A stretch of 36,762 nucleotides of DNA. Source: UBA917 sp964435085. Its GTDB lineage: Bacteria; Patescibacteriota; Patescibacteriia; Patescibacteriales; Patescibacteriaceae. Where the stretch lies: contig CAYSXQ010000007.1 of assembly GCA_964435085.1 (NCBI GenBank), positions 1 to 36,762 of the forward strand, in the 5' to 3' direction. Positions 29,659 through 36,762 of this stretch are shown one piece after another. The notes beneath the pieces are model-generated. The model did no database searches, was not told where the DNA came from, and saw only the letters and a list, made by a program, of their open reading frames with translations. The first letter of the stretch is position 1, and each line of letters starts with the position of its first letter. The translations under genes were made by a program, and so were the position numbers.

Positions 29659-29732
29659 CGTCATCCCAGCGTAGACTGGGACCTCGTGAATGAAGCTTTT
29701 ACGACGAGATTCCTGCTTCCGCAGGAATGACG
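29659..29732. repeat. Palindromic GTCAT-type repeat element, 74 bp
   Basis: Starts CGTCATCCCAGCGTAGACTG and ends CTTCCGCAGGAATGACG. The outer CGTCAT/ATGACG ends are complementary and each half has its own small hairpin (CCCAG/CTGGG; TCCTGC/GCAGGA). CTCGT and ACGAG pair in the middle. Its 3' edge reads GGAG and lies 7 bases before the next ATG, so it may supply the ribosome site of the following gene. Confidence 0.75.
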
Positions 29733-29742
29733 GAGATGGCTT

Positions 29743-31353
29743 ATGTCTAAAAAATTACAACACAGTATCCTAGTCACCAGCCTATTAGTTCTAATAGGCT
29801 TTTTCGCTTATTATGCTTACACTTTGCAGACTAGAGAGGCTTGGGCGGATAGTGACGATCCTAGTTTCACTCCCTTGCGTGGTTGGGCTTGGTCAGACAC
29901 TATCGGTTGGCTGAGCTTTAATCATCGCGACAACCCTACTAGCACTCCTGAGTATTTGGTGGCTGTAACTGGCGTCGAAGCTCCTGCAGGATTTTTTAAA
30001 TTACAAGGTCATGCTTGGTCAGACAACGTTGGTTGGCTAAGCTTTAACACTGATCAGTACGGTACTGATTGTCCGGCGCCGAGACCATGCGGCGACTGTG
30101 GTGCTTGCTATAGCCAGGCTACTAATCGCATCGTTGGCTGGGCCAAGATGCTTTCCTTAAAAAATCCAGGTGACCCTGAGAATCTTAATTATGGTTGGTT
30201 AGAGCTAGGCGAGAACGGTAATAACAGTGGCGTAGCTGCAACAGCTAGTAATGGTGATATTAATCAAAGTAATTGGGGCGATCTCACCGGCTGGGCCTGG
30301 AATGGTTCTGATGACAAGAGTGGTTTAGGCTGGCTTAGTTTTAATTGTCTAAGCGGCGGAGCAGGTGGCGCTAATATCTGTGGCTCTACTAATTACAAGG
30401 TCAGTGCTCGACCAGATCAGCCTGTCATCACTTCTATTATGCCTACTCCTGGCAAGGATAGCTCTAGTATTGATATTAATTGGACTCCAGTTTACGGCGC
30501 TACTAGTTATGAGATACTGCGTCAAGATTATGTCTGTTCTGGTAATCCTACACAGCGCTGCACTAAGGATTTTGATAACACTTGTCCTGGCATGGGTTCC
30601 TGTAATCAGCTGACCGCTATCACTACTATTGATACCGTAGCTGGCCGCAGCTCGGCTAGTTATTCTGATACTAATAATATTGTTGAATTTGCTACTTATC
30701 TCTATCGTGTCCGAGCTATCAATCTATTTGCCGGTATCGCTTCGCTCTCAACCCCTAAATACAGTGTTAGTCCCATTGGCATGAACGACTTAGCTGCTAG
30801 CGGTATTTGTCAGGCGCCTCCTGCTGGTGCTAATGGTCAAATTTTTGTCGATCTTAGTTGGAATGCTTATTACACCTTCAACGCTGGTCAAATTGAAGCT
30901 TATGATATTGAGTATTGCAGCACTAAGACCGGAGGTACTTGCGGTACTTTAGATTTCTCTGCTCTAGCGCCAATTACTACACCTAGCTCAACCGATCCAG
31001 TTAAGTGGCGTCACGTGATAGTCGATGATACTGGCAATGCTACTGACCTTTATTCTCGACTCAAGGCTTCTGAGTTTATTACTTATCGTATTCGTGGTGT
31101 CGGTCGTGACAAAGTCTGCATCGGTGGAGCTAATATTAATCATCCTTGTATCGATAACAGTGCTTGTCCTGCTAGCACTTGTTCGCTGACTAATACTTGT
31201 CAGGGTGGTGATAATGACGGCAATGCTTGTACGGATAATACTGATTGTCCGCAGGCTACTTGTGGACCATCAAAGAGTAGTTGGTTGTTAACTGCAGCCA
31301 AGCAGATTTGTCCTCGCGGTACTGAGTATAAGGAAGTCCGTCCCGATAATTGA
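29743..31353 (+). CDS. Exported GWAWS-repeat, fibronectin-type III and Cys-rich protein
   Basis: 536-residue protein. It has a signal anchor (about 8-27), then the repeats GWAWSDTIGWLSFN, GHAWSDNVGWLSFN and, further on, GWAWNGSDDKSGLGWLSFN (between about residues 47 and 202). A shorter RIVGWAKMLSL...YGWLELG copy lies between the last two. These repeats are a hallmark of surface proteins in Parcubacteria-like genomes. Two fibronectin type III-like domains follow (about 225-345 and 350-465: QPVITSIMPTPGKDSSSIDI, ATSYEILRQ, YLYRVRAINLF; GQIFVDLSWNAYY, EAYDIEYCS). The C-terminus is Cys-rich (CQGGDNDGNACTDNTDCPQATC), like Cys-rich modules known from myxobacterial surface proteins. It stands between the fibre operon and the second minor-pilin set and is probably a surface or pilus-tip component. 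Confidence 0.78.
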   Translation: MSKKLQHSILVTSLLVLIGFFAYYAYTLQTREAWADSDDPSFTPLRGWAWSDTIGWLSFNHRDNPTSTPEYLVAVTGVEAPAGFFKLQGHAWSDNVGWLSFNTDQYGTDCPAPRPCGDCGACYSQATNRIVGWAKMLSLKNPGDPENLNYGWLELGENGNNSGVAATASNGDINQSNWGDLTGWAWNGSDDKSGLGWLSFNCLSGGAGGANICGSTNYKVSARPDQPVITSIMPTPGKDSSSIDINWTPVYGATSYEILRQDYVCSGNPTQRCTKDFDNTCPGMGSCNQLTAITTIDTVAGRSSASYSDTNNIVEFATYLYRVRAINLFAGIASLSTPKYSVSPIGMNDLAASGICQAPPAGANGQIFVDLSWNAYYTFNAGQIEAYDIEYCSTKTGGTCGTLDFSALAPITTPSSTDPVKWRHVIVDDTGNATDLYSRLKASEFITYRIRGVGRDKVCIGGANINHPCIDNSACPASTCSLTNTCQGGDNDGNACTDNTDCPQATCGPSKSSWLLTAAKQICPRGTEYKEVRPDN

Positions 31354-31367
31354 TTTTAATTTAAATT

Positions 31368-31925
31368 ATGAAGTCAGCTACTCAAAAAAAAGCTTTCACA
31401 ATCCTTGAGGTTCTTGTCACTCTCAGTATTATTACGGTTATTTTGACTCTTTCTATGGTGAGTTATAAGCGTGCCAATAGTCGTAATGCTATTGTCTTTG
31501 CTGCTTATCAAGTGGCAGGGGATGCGCGCTTAGCTGAAAGTTATGCTGCTTCTGCTCGTCAGTACTCAACTCAGCCTAAATGGAATGTCTGGGGTGCTCA
31601 CTTCACGGCCGGCAGTAATCAGTATCGAATCTTTGTTGATAAAAATTTCAATGGTTTTTATGATGCTGCTGATGCTATTTGGCGTACTGTTAAATTGCCT
31701 AGTGGTGTTAGTGTCAAAACCTTGCGTTACAAAAAATCCGGCTCTATCGCTGGCGTGTCTGAGTTATCAGCTGTCTATTTTCCGCCTAGTCCCACTAGCT
31801 CTCTAGCTTATGATGCTACCACTAATCAATTTGAAGAGGCTTATATCACTCTTGAAGATAATATTAATCTGTCCATCAAAGAAGTTACTTTGAACTTTTT
31901 TGGTTTAATTGATGTTACTAAATAG
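31368..31925 (+). CDS. Minor prepilin, GspH/FimT-like
   Basis: 185-residue prepilin, MKSATQKKA then FTILEVLVTLSIITVILTLS, Ala at -1. AVNARNAIVFAAYQVAGDARLAESYAASARQ-like sequence after the stem and NQYRIFVDKNFNGFYDAADAIW fit GspH/FimT; the DKNFNGFYD strand is paralogous to DYNNNGVYD in the LamG-fused prepilin at 21507. First gene of the second minor-pilin set, 14 bases after the GWAWS protein. Confidence 0.82.
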   Translation: MKSATQKKAFTILEVLVTLSIITVILTLSMVSYKRANSRNAIVFAAYQVAGDARLAESYAASARQYSTQPKWNVWGAHFTAGSNQYRIFVDKNFNGFYDAADAIWRTVKLPSGVSVKTLRYKKSGSIAGVSELSAVYFPPSPTSSLAYDATTNQFEEAYITLEDNINLSIKEVTLNFFGLIDVTK

Positions 31926-31926
31926 T

Positions 31927-32763
31927 ATGACAATGCTTAAAAAACAATCTCAATCATTGTCATTGCGCCGCGTCGGCCGTAGCGCCAGTCCTGAGTCGTG
32001 TCGAAGGATCAGCGAAGGAGGAAGGAGCTCCTATGGCAATAATGTTAGAGCTTTTACTCTCATCGAAATCATGGTCGTTGTTAGCGTCGTGACTATTGCC
32101 TTCATTAGCATCGTCGGCTTAGTGCAAAAGACCATGATGCTTTATTACGACAACAAAAATGTTTTGATCGCTAATAACTTAGCTCAAGAAGGTCTAGAGT
32201 TAGTCCGCTTTGTTCGTGATGACAACTGGATGACTCCGAAGACTTATCCTATCGCTCAAAATTATTTCGCCCGCAGTATTAGTGTGGACTCCGGCGGTCT
32301 TAATCCGACTGATTCTGTTGGGCAGCGAGCAGGTAACAAGCTTATCTTTACCATTGACTCTACTATTCTTGATGATAGTCTAAGTCGCTTATCAATCACG
32401 CCTTTTTATAGCAAATTTGACACTGTTGCTGGTCCTGTAGCTGAATTATCTCCTAATCCTGGTTGTCTAGGTGTCATAAAAAACTGTCTCAAGCTGCCGG
32501 CTGCCAAAATTTATCGCGATGAAACCACTCCTACTAACATCGTCCACCGCTACCTCAGCGGAGCTCCTACTGCCACTCAATTTCCGACTGGCTTTAACCG
32601 AATTATCGTCACTGAATACCGCGATCCAAACAATACTCCGATGAATTTCGCCGACGACTACCTACATGTTGAATCTTGGGTTTATTGGTCCGATCATGGC
32701 AAAGATAAATTTTTTCATTTAGATACTGACTTATATGACTACACTTGGCGCTACCAAAACTAG
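31927..32763 (+). CDS. Minor prepilin, PilV/GspI-like, with repeat-derived leader
   Basis: About 278 residues. I use the ATG at 31927, just after the preceding stop; an ATG at 31909 inside that gene and one at 31933 are alternatives. The prepilin core is VRA then FTLIEIMVVVSVVTIAFISI with Ala at -1, followed by NVLIANNLAQEGLELVRFVRDDNW, a clear PilV/GspI helix. The leader is about 42 residues instead of 5-15, because codons from about 31957 to 32030 read through a palindromic-repeat sequence (LSLRRVGRSASPESCRRISE). The leader stays basic, so processing may still work. The next gene overlaps the 3' end by 29 bases. Confidence 0.8.
   Translation: MTMLKKQSQSLSLRRVGRSASPESCRRISEGGRSSYGNNVRAFTLIEIMVVVSVVTIAFISIVGLVQKTMMLYYDNKNVLIANNLAQEGLELVRFVRDDNWMTPKTYPIAQNYFARSISVDSGGLNPTDSVGQRAGNKLIFTIDSTILDDSLSRLSITPFYSKFDTVAGPVAELSPNPGCLGVIKNCLKLPAAKIYRDETTPTNIVHRYLSGAPTATQFPTGFNRIIVTEYRDPNNTPMNFADDYLHVESWVYWSDHGKDKFFHLDTDLYDYTWRYQN
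31957..32030. repeat. Repeat-derived insert inside a prepilin leader
   Basis: TTGTCATTGCG here is identical to the left end of the element at 4135. It is followed by CCGCGTCGGCCGTAGCG and CCTGAGTCGTGTCGAAGGAT, both of the style of mobile intergenic repeats, and by AAGGAGGAAGGAG. No matching right end is seen, so it looks like a partial element. Its length leaves the prepilin frame open. Confidence 0.6.
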
Positions 32764-33406
32764 AGCATTTACTATGATCGAGCTGCTGATTGCTCTGACA
32801 GTCTTTAGTATTGTCATTTTGATCGTTTTACAATCCTTTGTGAAGGTAATTGACTACAATCGCAAGGCTATTCAAAATCAAGGCATTCAAGATCATGCGG
32901 AATTTATTTTTCAATTAATGACTCGTGAAATACGCACTGCTAAGATAAACTACAGTGATAATTGTCATAGCTTTTATAATAATTTTGATTTGACTAGTAC
33001 TGATTATGTGAAGACTAATCAAATTTATAGTATCGCTACAGTTAGTTCTGCACCGGCTATCTTTTTTGAAAATGCTAACAGTGAGTGCGTTGCTTTTTAT
33101 CTCCAGGCTGACGCGGCGGCTAATAATATCAAACGACTACGTGTCGCTCGTTGTGCTCACCAAAACAATCCTAACCGTTGCGCTGGTCCAACTAATTTGA
33201 GTCAGGCTTACGTCACACCGCAAGATATTGAGGTTCTCAAATTCACGGCTCGGGCCAGCGATTTCTCTAATCTAGCGGCAAGCGAAGGTGATCGCCACCG
33301 ACCGGCAAGTGTTAGTTATTATATCAAGCTGCGGAGCTTCATTTGGCAACCACCAGAGATTGAATTTACTAATTTCATCACTGCTCGTAACGGCGAACAA
33401 TTCTAA
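32735..33406 (+). CDS. Minor prepilin, PilW/GspJ-like
   Basis: 223-residue prepilin, MTTLGATKTRA then FTMIELLIALTVFSIVILIV, Ala at -1, Glu at +5. DYNRKAIQNQGIQDHAEFIFQLMTREIRTAKINY is the PilW/GspJ signature region. Middle cysteines (NDNCHS, SECVAF, ARCAHQ, RCAGP) are present. It begins 29 bases inside the preceding gene, a typical translational coupling. Third gene of the second minor-pilin set, counterpart of 23350-23886. Confidence 0.83.
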   Translation: MTTLGATKTRAFTMIELLIALTVFSIVILIVLQSFVKVIDYNRKAIQNQGIQDHAEFIFQLMTREIRTAKINYSDNCHSFYNNFDLTSTDYVKTNQIYSIATVSSAPAIFFENANSECVAFYLQADAAANNIKRLRVARCAHQNNPNRCAGPTNLSQAYVTPQDIEVLKFTARASDFSNLAASEGDRHRPASVSYYIKLRSFIWQPPEIEFTNFITARNGEQF

Positions 33407-33409
33407 ATT

Positions 33410-33916
33410 ATGATTACTAAACAAAAAGGTTCAGCTATTCTCACTACCATCTTCTTGCTCTTTGGTATCTTTGTGGTGGCAATGATTGGTATTGATATTA
33501 TCATGAGCGGTCTGGCTGCTAGGCGTGCTCAAGGGGCGAGTACCAAGGCTTTTTATGCTGCCGAAGCTGGCACGGAAAAGGCTCTCTCGATGTACAAGCT
33601 CTATGGCGATGCTATTTTAGACGACAGTAATTGCAGTATCGCAAGTCCGATCTCTCTCAATCTCCTTGCTCAAACAAGTCCTTTTTGCCCTGGCGATGAT
33701 CTGAATAATTATAGTCTGTCTGGTCTTCTTGCTGGTGAAACTGAGCCTAAATACTGGGTTAAGACCACTAACGCCAGTGGCGCTCAAATCGTCAGTCTCA
33801 ATGGTCGCGGTAATCACTCTAATACTAGTCGTGAACTCTATGTTAATTTCTGTTTGCCTGATTGTGCTGGAAGACTTTCTGGGGCGGATGATGGTTGCGG
33901 GGGAGTTTGTAATTAA
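33410..33916 (+). CDS. PilX/GspK-like minor pilin with DGCGGxC tail
   Basis: 168-residue protein. N-terminus MITKQKG then SAILTTIFLLFGIFVVAMIG, with the PilX block STKAFYAAEAGTEKALSMYK at about 44-63. The C-terminus ends in a short Cys module, CLPDCAGRLSGADDGCGGVC, nearly the same as the CVPDCVRSC..GSDGCGGSC tail of the 25141 pilin. It starts 3 bases after the PilW-like gene and is the last gene of the set. A terminator lies 25 bases downstream. Confidence 0.82.
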   Translation: MITKQKGSAILTTIFLLFGIFVVAMIGIDIIMSGLAARRAQGASTKAFYAAEAGTEKALSMYKLYGDAILDDSNCSIASPISLNLLAQTSPFCPGDDLNNYSLSGLLAGETEPKYWVKTTNASGAQIVSLNGRGNHSNTSRELYVNFCLPDCAGRLSGADDGCGGVCN

Positions 33917-33940
33917 TTATCAATTTTCAATTATCAATTA

Positions 33941-33964
33941 ACGGCTGCTTTTTAGCCGTTTTGC
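33941..33964 (+). terminator. Intrinsic terminator ending the second pilin operon
   Basis: Stem ACGGCT/AGCCGT with a 7-base T-rich loop, followed by TTTTG. Directly upstream is AT-rich ATTATCAATTTTCAATTATC repeat sequence. Confidence 0.7.
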
Positions 33965-33988
33965 TATTTCCAAAAATAACACTATAAT
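33961..33988 (+). promoter_or_regulatory. ligA-gatC promoter
   Basis: TTGCTA at 33961-33966, a 16-base spacer, and TATAAT at 33983-33988. The start would be about 45 bases before the ligA ATG. Confidence 0.65.
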
Positions 33989-34039
33989 TACCTTGAACTT
34001 TCTATATTTACATCTTTCTATTTTTCTATATTTCTGCCT

Positions 34040-36145
34040 ATGAACAAATCCGAAGCCAAGCTCCGCATTGCTAAACTCCGTGAGGAGCTCGATCGTCACA
34101 ATTATCTCTATCACGTTCTTGACGCGCCAGAAATTTCTGACGCTGCTTTGGATAGTTTGAAGAACGAGTTACAATCTCTAGAACAGCTCTATCCTGACTT
34201 GCTGACAGCTGATTCGCCAACGCAACGCGTCAGTGGTCAGCCGCTTGCCAAATTCACTAAGGTCAAGCATAGTTTCCCGATGCTCTCCATTTATGACGGT
34301 TTTTCCGAGCAAGACCTGCGTGATTGGCAAGAACGTGCCCTGAAGCTTCTTAGTCCTGATGAGCGCAAACAATTAACCTATTTCGCCGAAATGAAAATGG
34401 ACGGTCTAGCTATGAGTTTGATTTATAAACAAGGACTCTTCACTCAAGGCGCTACTCGCGGTGATGGTACGACTGGTGAGAATGTGACTAATAACCTCAA
34501 GACTGTCGAAACAATTCCCTTGCGTCTGCGTATCCCAACTGCCGCTGAATTAAAACAGCTTGGTATGACTACTGATCAGATTGACTATTGTCTCGACAAA
34601 GTTACGCATGGTGATATCGAAGTGAGAGGTGAGGCTATCATTACCAAAAAAGTCTTCGAAGCTCTTAACAAAGCCTATGCTAAGCTTGGCAAGGCAACTC
34701 TTGCTAATCCCAGAAATGCTGCTGCCGGCTCCATTCGTCAGTTAGATCCAAGTATTACGCGTGAGCGCAAATTAGAATTCTACGCTTATGATATTATTAC
34801 AGATTTCGGACTAGAGTATCATCACCAAGAGCATGAGTTAGCTGTTCTGCTTGGCTTTAAGGTTCTGAGTCAGAACAAGGTCTGTCCCACTCTTGATCAC
34901 TTGATTAAATTCCACCATCATTGGCAAGATCACAAAGCTCAAGTCGGCTTTGATTGTGATGGTATGGTAGCTGTTGTTGATAATCTATCACTGTGGAAGA
35001 AGCTTGGCATCGTTGGTAAGGGGCCGCGCTATCTACTCGCTTATAAATTCGCTGCCGAGCAGGCGACTACTATTATTCGTTCGGTTGATTGGCAGGTCGG
35101 TCGTACTGGCGCGCTAACTCCGCGGGCTGTTCTTGATCCTGTTGCTATTGGCGGTGTTACAGTCAGTCATTCTACACTCCATAACTATGATGAAATTAAG
35201 CGCCTAGGTATTAAGATTGGTGATACTGTTATTATTGAGCGCGCTGGTGATGTTATTCCAAAAGTTATTGAGGTTTTAGTTAATCTACGCACTGGTGCGG
35301 AGATTACTATTAAGCCACCTAAGGTTTGTCCTGTTTGTGGTTCAGCTATCGATCAATCACGCGCCGAAGTTGCTCTGCGCTGCACTAATAAAAATTGTTA
35401 CGCCACTAATTTGCGCCGACTCATGCACTGGGCCAGCAAGAACGCCACCGACATCGACGGCCTAGGTCCCAAAATTATTGAACAACTGATTGAGGCTGGT
35501 CTAGTTAAAGATCCAGCTGATTTATATAGTATCAAGAAAAGCGATCTCTTAGAGCTTGAAGGTTTTGCCGAGAAGGGTTCGGATAATTTAATCGAGTCAA
35601 TTAATCTACGTAGAGAATTACCTCTGGCGAAATTTATCTATGCGCTAGGTATTAGACATGTGGGGGAGGAGACGGCAATCACTATAAGTAAAAAAGCGAC
35701 CTTTAGGTCGTCCCGCGAAGCCTTGGCGAAGTGGGAGTTAGAAGACTTCATTGCGTGGGCTAGTTCGCTAACTTTAAATGAGCTTCAAGAATGGGAAGAC
35801 ATTGGTCCCATCGTCGCCGAGAGTATCTACGAATATTTCCATGACGAGGCTAATTTAAAGTTGTTAAATAAATTAAAGCTTGCTAATATTACTATATTAA
35901 ATAGCCTTCCAGTGTCCGGTGGCAAATTATCAGGCACAAGCTTTGTTCTGACTGGTACTATGGAGTCTATGTCTCGTGATGAAGCCAAGGCTAAAATCAG
36001 ATCTTTGGGTGGTGAAATTTCCGAATCAGTCAGTAAGCAGACCAGCTACGTCGTAGCAGGGGAGAAGGCCGGGAGTAAATTAGATAAGGCAGAAAAACTA
36101 GGTGTCAAAGTTCTAAGCGAAAGCGAATTTAAAAAGTTATTATAA
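34040..36145 (+). CDS. ligA: NAD-dependent DNA ligase
   Basis: 701-residue LigA that seals nicks in replication and repair using NAD. The order is as expected: Ia domain (YLYHVLDAPEISDAALDSL, about 21-40), adenylation domain with catalytic Lys119 in AEMKMDGLAMSL, TRGDGTTGENVTNN, LANPRNAAAGSIRQLD, FDCDGMVAVVD and YKFAAEQATT. Then come the OB fold (DWQVGRTGALTPRAVLDPV, HNYDEIKRLGIKIGDTVIIERAGDVIPKV), a four-Cys zinc finger (CPVCGS, CTNKNCY), helix-hairpin-helix repeats (DIDGLGPKIIEQL, LEGFAEKGSDNLI, ALGIRHVGEETA) and a BRCT domain (about 625-701). Length is normal. gatC starts one base after its stop. Confidence 0.98.
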   Translation: MNKSEAKLRIAKLREELDRHNYLYHVLDAPEISDAALDSLKNELQSLEQLYPDLLTADSPTQRVSGQPLAKFTKVKHSFPMLSIYDGFSEQDLRDWQERALKLLSPDERKQLTYFAEMKMDGLAMSLIYKQGLFTQGATRGDGTTGENVTNNLKTVETIPLRLRIPTAAELKQLGMTTDQIDYCLDKVTHGDIEVRGEAIITKKVFEALNKAYAKLGKATLANPRNAAAGSIRQLDPSITRERKLEFYAYDIITDFGLEYHHQEHELAVLLGFKVLSQNKVCPTLDHLIKFHHHWQDHKAQVGFDCDGMVAVVDNLSLWKKLGIVGKGPRYLLAYKFAAEQATTIIRSVDWQVGRTGALTPRAVLDPVAIGGVTVSHSTLHNYDEIKRLGIKIGDTVIIERAGDVIPKVIEVLVNLRTGAEITIKPPKVCPVCGSAIDQSRAEVALRCTNKNCYATNLRRLMHWASKNATDIDGLGPKIIEQLIEAGLVKDPADLYSIKKSDLLELEGFAEKGSDNLIESINLRRELPLAKFIYALGIRHVGEETAITISKKATFRSSREALAKWELEDFIAWASSLTLNELQEWEDIGPIVAESIYEYFHDEANLKLLNKLKLANITILNSLPVSGGKLSGTSFVLTGTMESMSRDEAKAKIRSLGGEISESVSKQTSYVVAGEKAGSKLDKAEKLGVKVLSESEFKKLL

Positions 36146-36146
36146 T

Positions 36147-36437
36147 ATGTCTCTAGACACAGAAAAAATTCAACACATTGCTAGTCTTGCGCGACTAAAG
36201 GTTAGTGAGCAGGAAGCCGAACACTATGCTCAAGAATTGAGCAAGGTCTTTGGCTACATTGACGAATTAAAAATGGTTGATGTCAAAGACATTGAGGCGA
36301 CAACAAATATTTCTGGCTTGGCTAATAACCTCAGAGATGATAAAATAAACCAATGGTCAGTGACTGAAAGAGAGGCAGCACTAAAGCAGGCTGAGCGAGA
36401 TGAGCTAGGCAGAGTCAAAGTGAAAAAAATCATGTAA
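36147..36437 (+). CDS. gatC: Asp-tRNA(Asn)/Glu-tRNA(Gln) amidotransferase subunit C
   Basis: 96-residue GatC, the small subunit that wraps around GatA and stabilises the GatCAB complex. LDTEKIQHIASLARLKVSEQEAEHYAQELSKVFGYIDELKMVDVKDIEAT is the family pattern and NLRDDKINQW is the typical C-terminal motif. It is one base downstream of ligA and so translationally coupled to it, not to gatA, which is 27 kb upstream. gatB is not in the window. Confidence 0.95.
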   Translation: MSLDTEKIQHIASLARLKVSEQEAEHYAQELSKVFGYIDELKMVDVKDIEATTNISGLANNLRDDKINQWSVTEREAALKQAERDELGRVKVKKIM

Positions 36438-36454
36438 CTCTAATAGACAAAACT

Positions 36455-36762
36455 ATGAAAATTTTAGTGATTGATAATGATATCAATATCAACGGACTCA
36501 TCAAAAGTGTCCTGTCGATGGACAAAACCTTCGAAGTCGATTTTTCTTTGTCAGGTAAAGAGGGTCTGAAAAAGTTAAAAGGCGAGCACTACGACCTAGC
36601 ACTAGTCGATCTCACCATGCCAGAAGTCAGCGGCTTTGACATCTGTAATTTCATGAGCGCCGATGACGACCTCAAGAGCGTCCCAGTTATTATTATCAGT
36701 GCTATGCCTATCAACGACAAAAATTTCCAAGCCGAGCACAGCAATTTCCAAAGTCTACCAGT
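36455..36762 (+). CDS. Response regulator receiver domain protein, cut by window edge
   Basis: First 102 residues of a receiver domain: MKILVIDNDININGLIKSVL with the acidic pair at Asp7/Asp9, the phospho-acceptor Asp52 in YDLALVDLTMPEVSGFDI, and VPVIIISA with the conserved Ser at about 85. The sequence leaves the window before the conserved Lys, so it is unknown whether an output domain follows. It is 17 bases after gatC on the same strand. Confidence 0.85.
   Translation, partial: MKILVIDNDININGLIKSVLSMDKTFEVDFSLSGKEGLKKLKGEHYDLALVDLTMPEVSGFDICNFMSADDDLKSVPVIIISAMPINDKNFQAEHSNFQSLP

Overview
This window looks like a chromosomal segment of a candidate phyla radiation bacterium (Patescibacteria, probably Parcubacteria-like). 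The grounds are moderate GC, short intergenic gaps, a standard code with TGA used as stop, many prepilin-like genes, and two very large secreted proteins of a style typical of that group (GWAWS..GWLSFN repeats; a W.GP..PPG.N..PINVG start). The assignment is inferred from gene style only; there is no rRNA or ribosomal protein here. Four runs of exactly 100 N mark scaffold joins. Two are flanked by an identical 55-bp sequence, so the two genes they appear to break are probably intact.

Layout. 1-7824: topA (cut by the left edge) and dprA on the minus strand, a small PLDc_N-type membrane protein, tRNA-Ile with the unusual UAU anticodon, a small membrane protein, tRNA-Val, a palindromic repeat, groES-groEL behind a clear promoter and CIRCE operator, and a minus-strand prepilin with about 56 cysteines. 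7925-16500: gatA, a membrane-anchored DsbA-like oxidoreductase, tRNA-Ser, an MFS transporter, a tandem-domain ThyX facing uracil-DNA glycosylase, an orphan small gene, glycyl-tRNA synthetase and a 34-residue membrane peptide. 16504-19968 (minus): O-antigen-ligase-like membrane protein, a nucleotidyltransferase-like protein and RmuC.

20236-33916 is a 13.7-kb surface and pilus region, all on the plus strand: CtpA protease, a LamG-fused prepilin, PilV-, PilW- and PilX-like minor pilins, two major-type pilins, a small anchored protein, a 1027-residue fibre-like protein, two tiny membrane/coiled-coil paralogues, a 536-residue GWAWS/Fn3/Cys-rich protein, and a second set of GspH-, PilV-, PilW- and PilX-like minor pilins. 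The two minor-pilin sets have the same order, so the region carries two parallel tip modules. Cys-rich DGCGGxC modules recur in pilins of different loci, and the DsbA-like protein could oxidise them. No pilus ATPase, platform protein or prepilin peptidase lies in the window. 34040-36762: ligA, gatC and the start of a response regulator.

Two other themes stand out. Short palindromic GTCAT...ATGAC elements are scattered through the spacers and have entered coding sequence at two or three places (a protein C-terminus, a prepilin leader, possibly an RBS). Many genes have a -10 box so close to the ATG that the mRNA would be nearly leaderless, while small orphan genes and thyX have strong Shine-Dalgarno sites.
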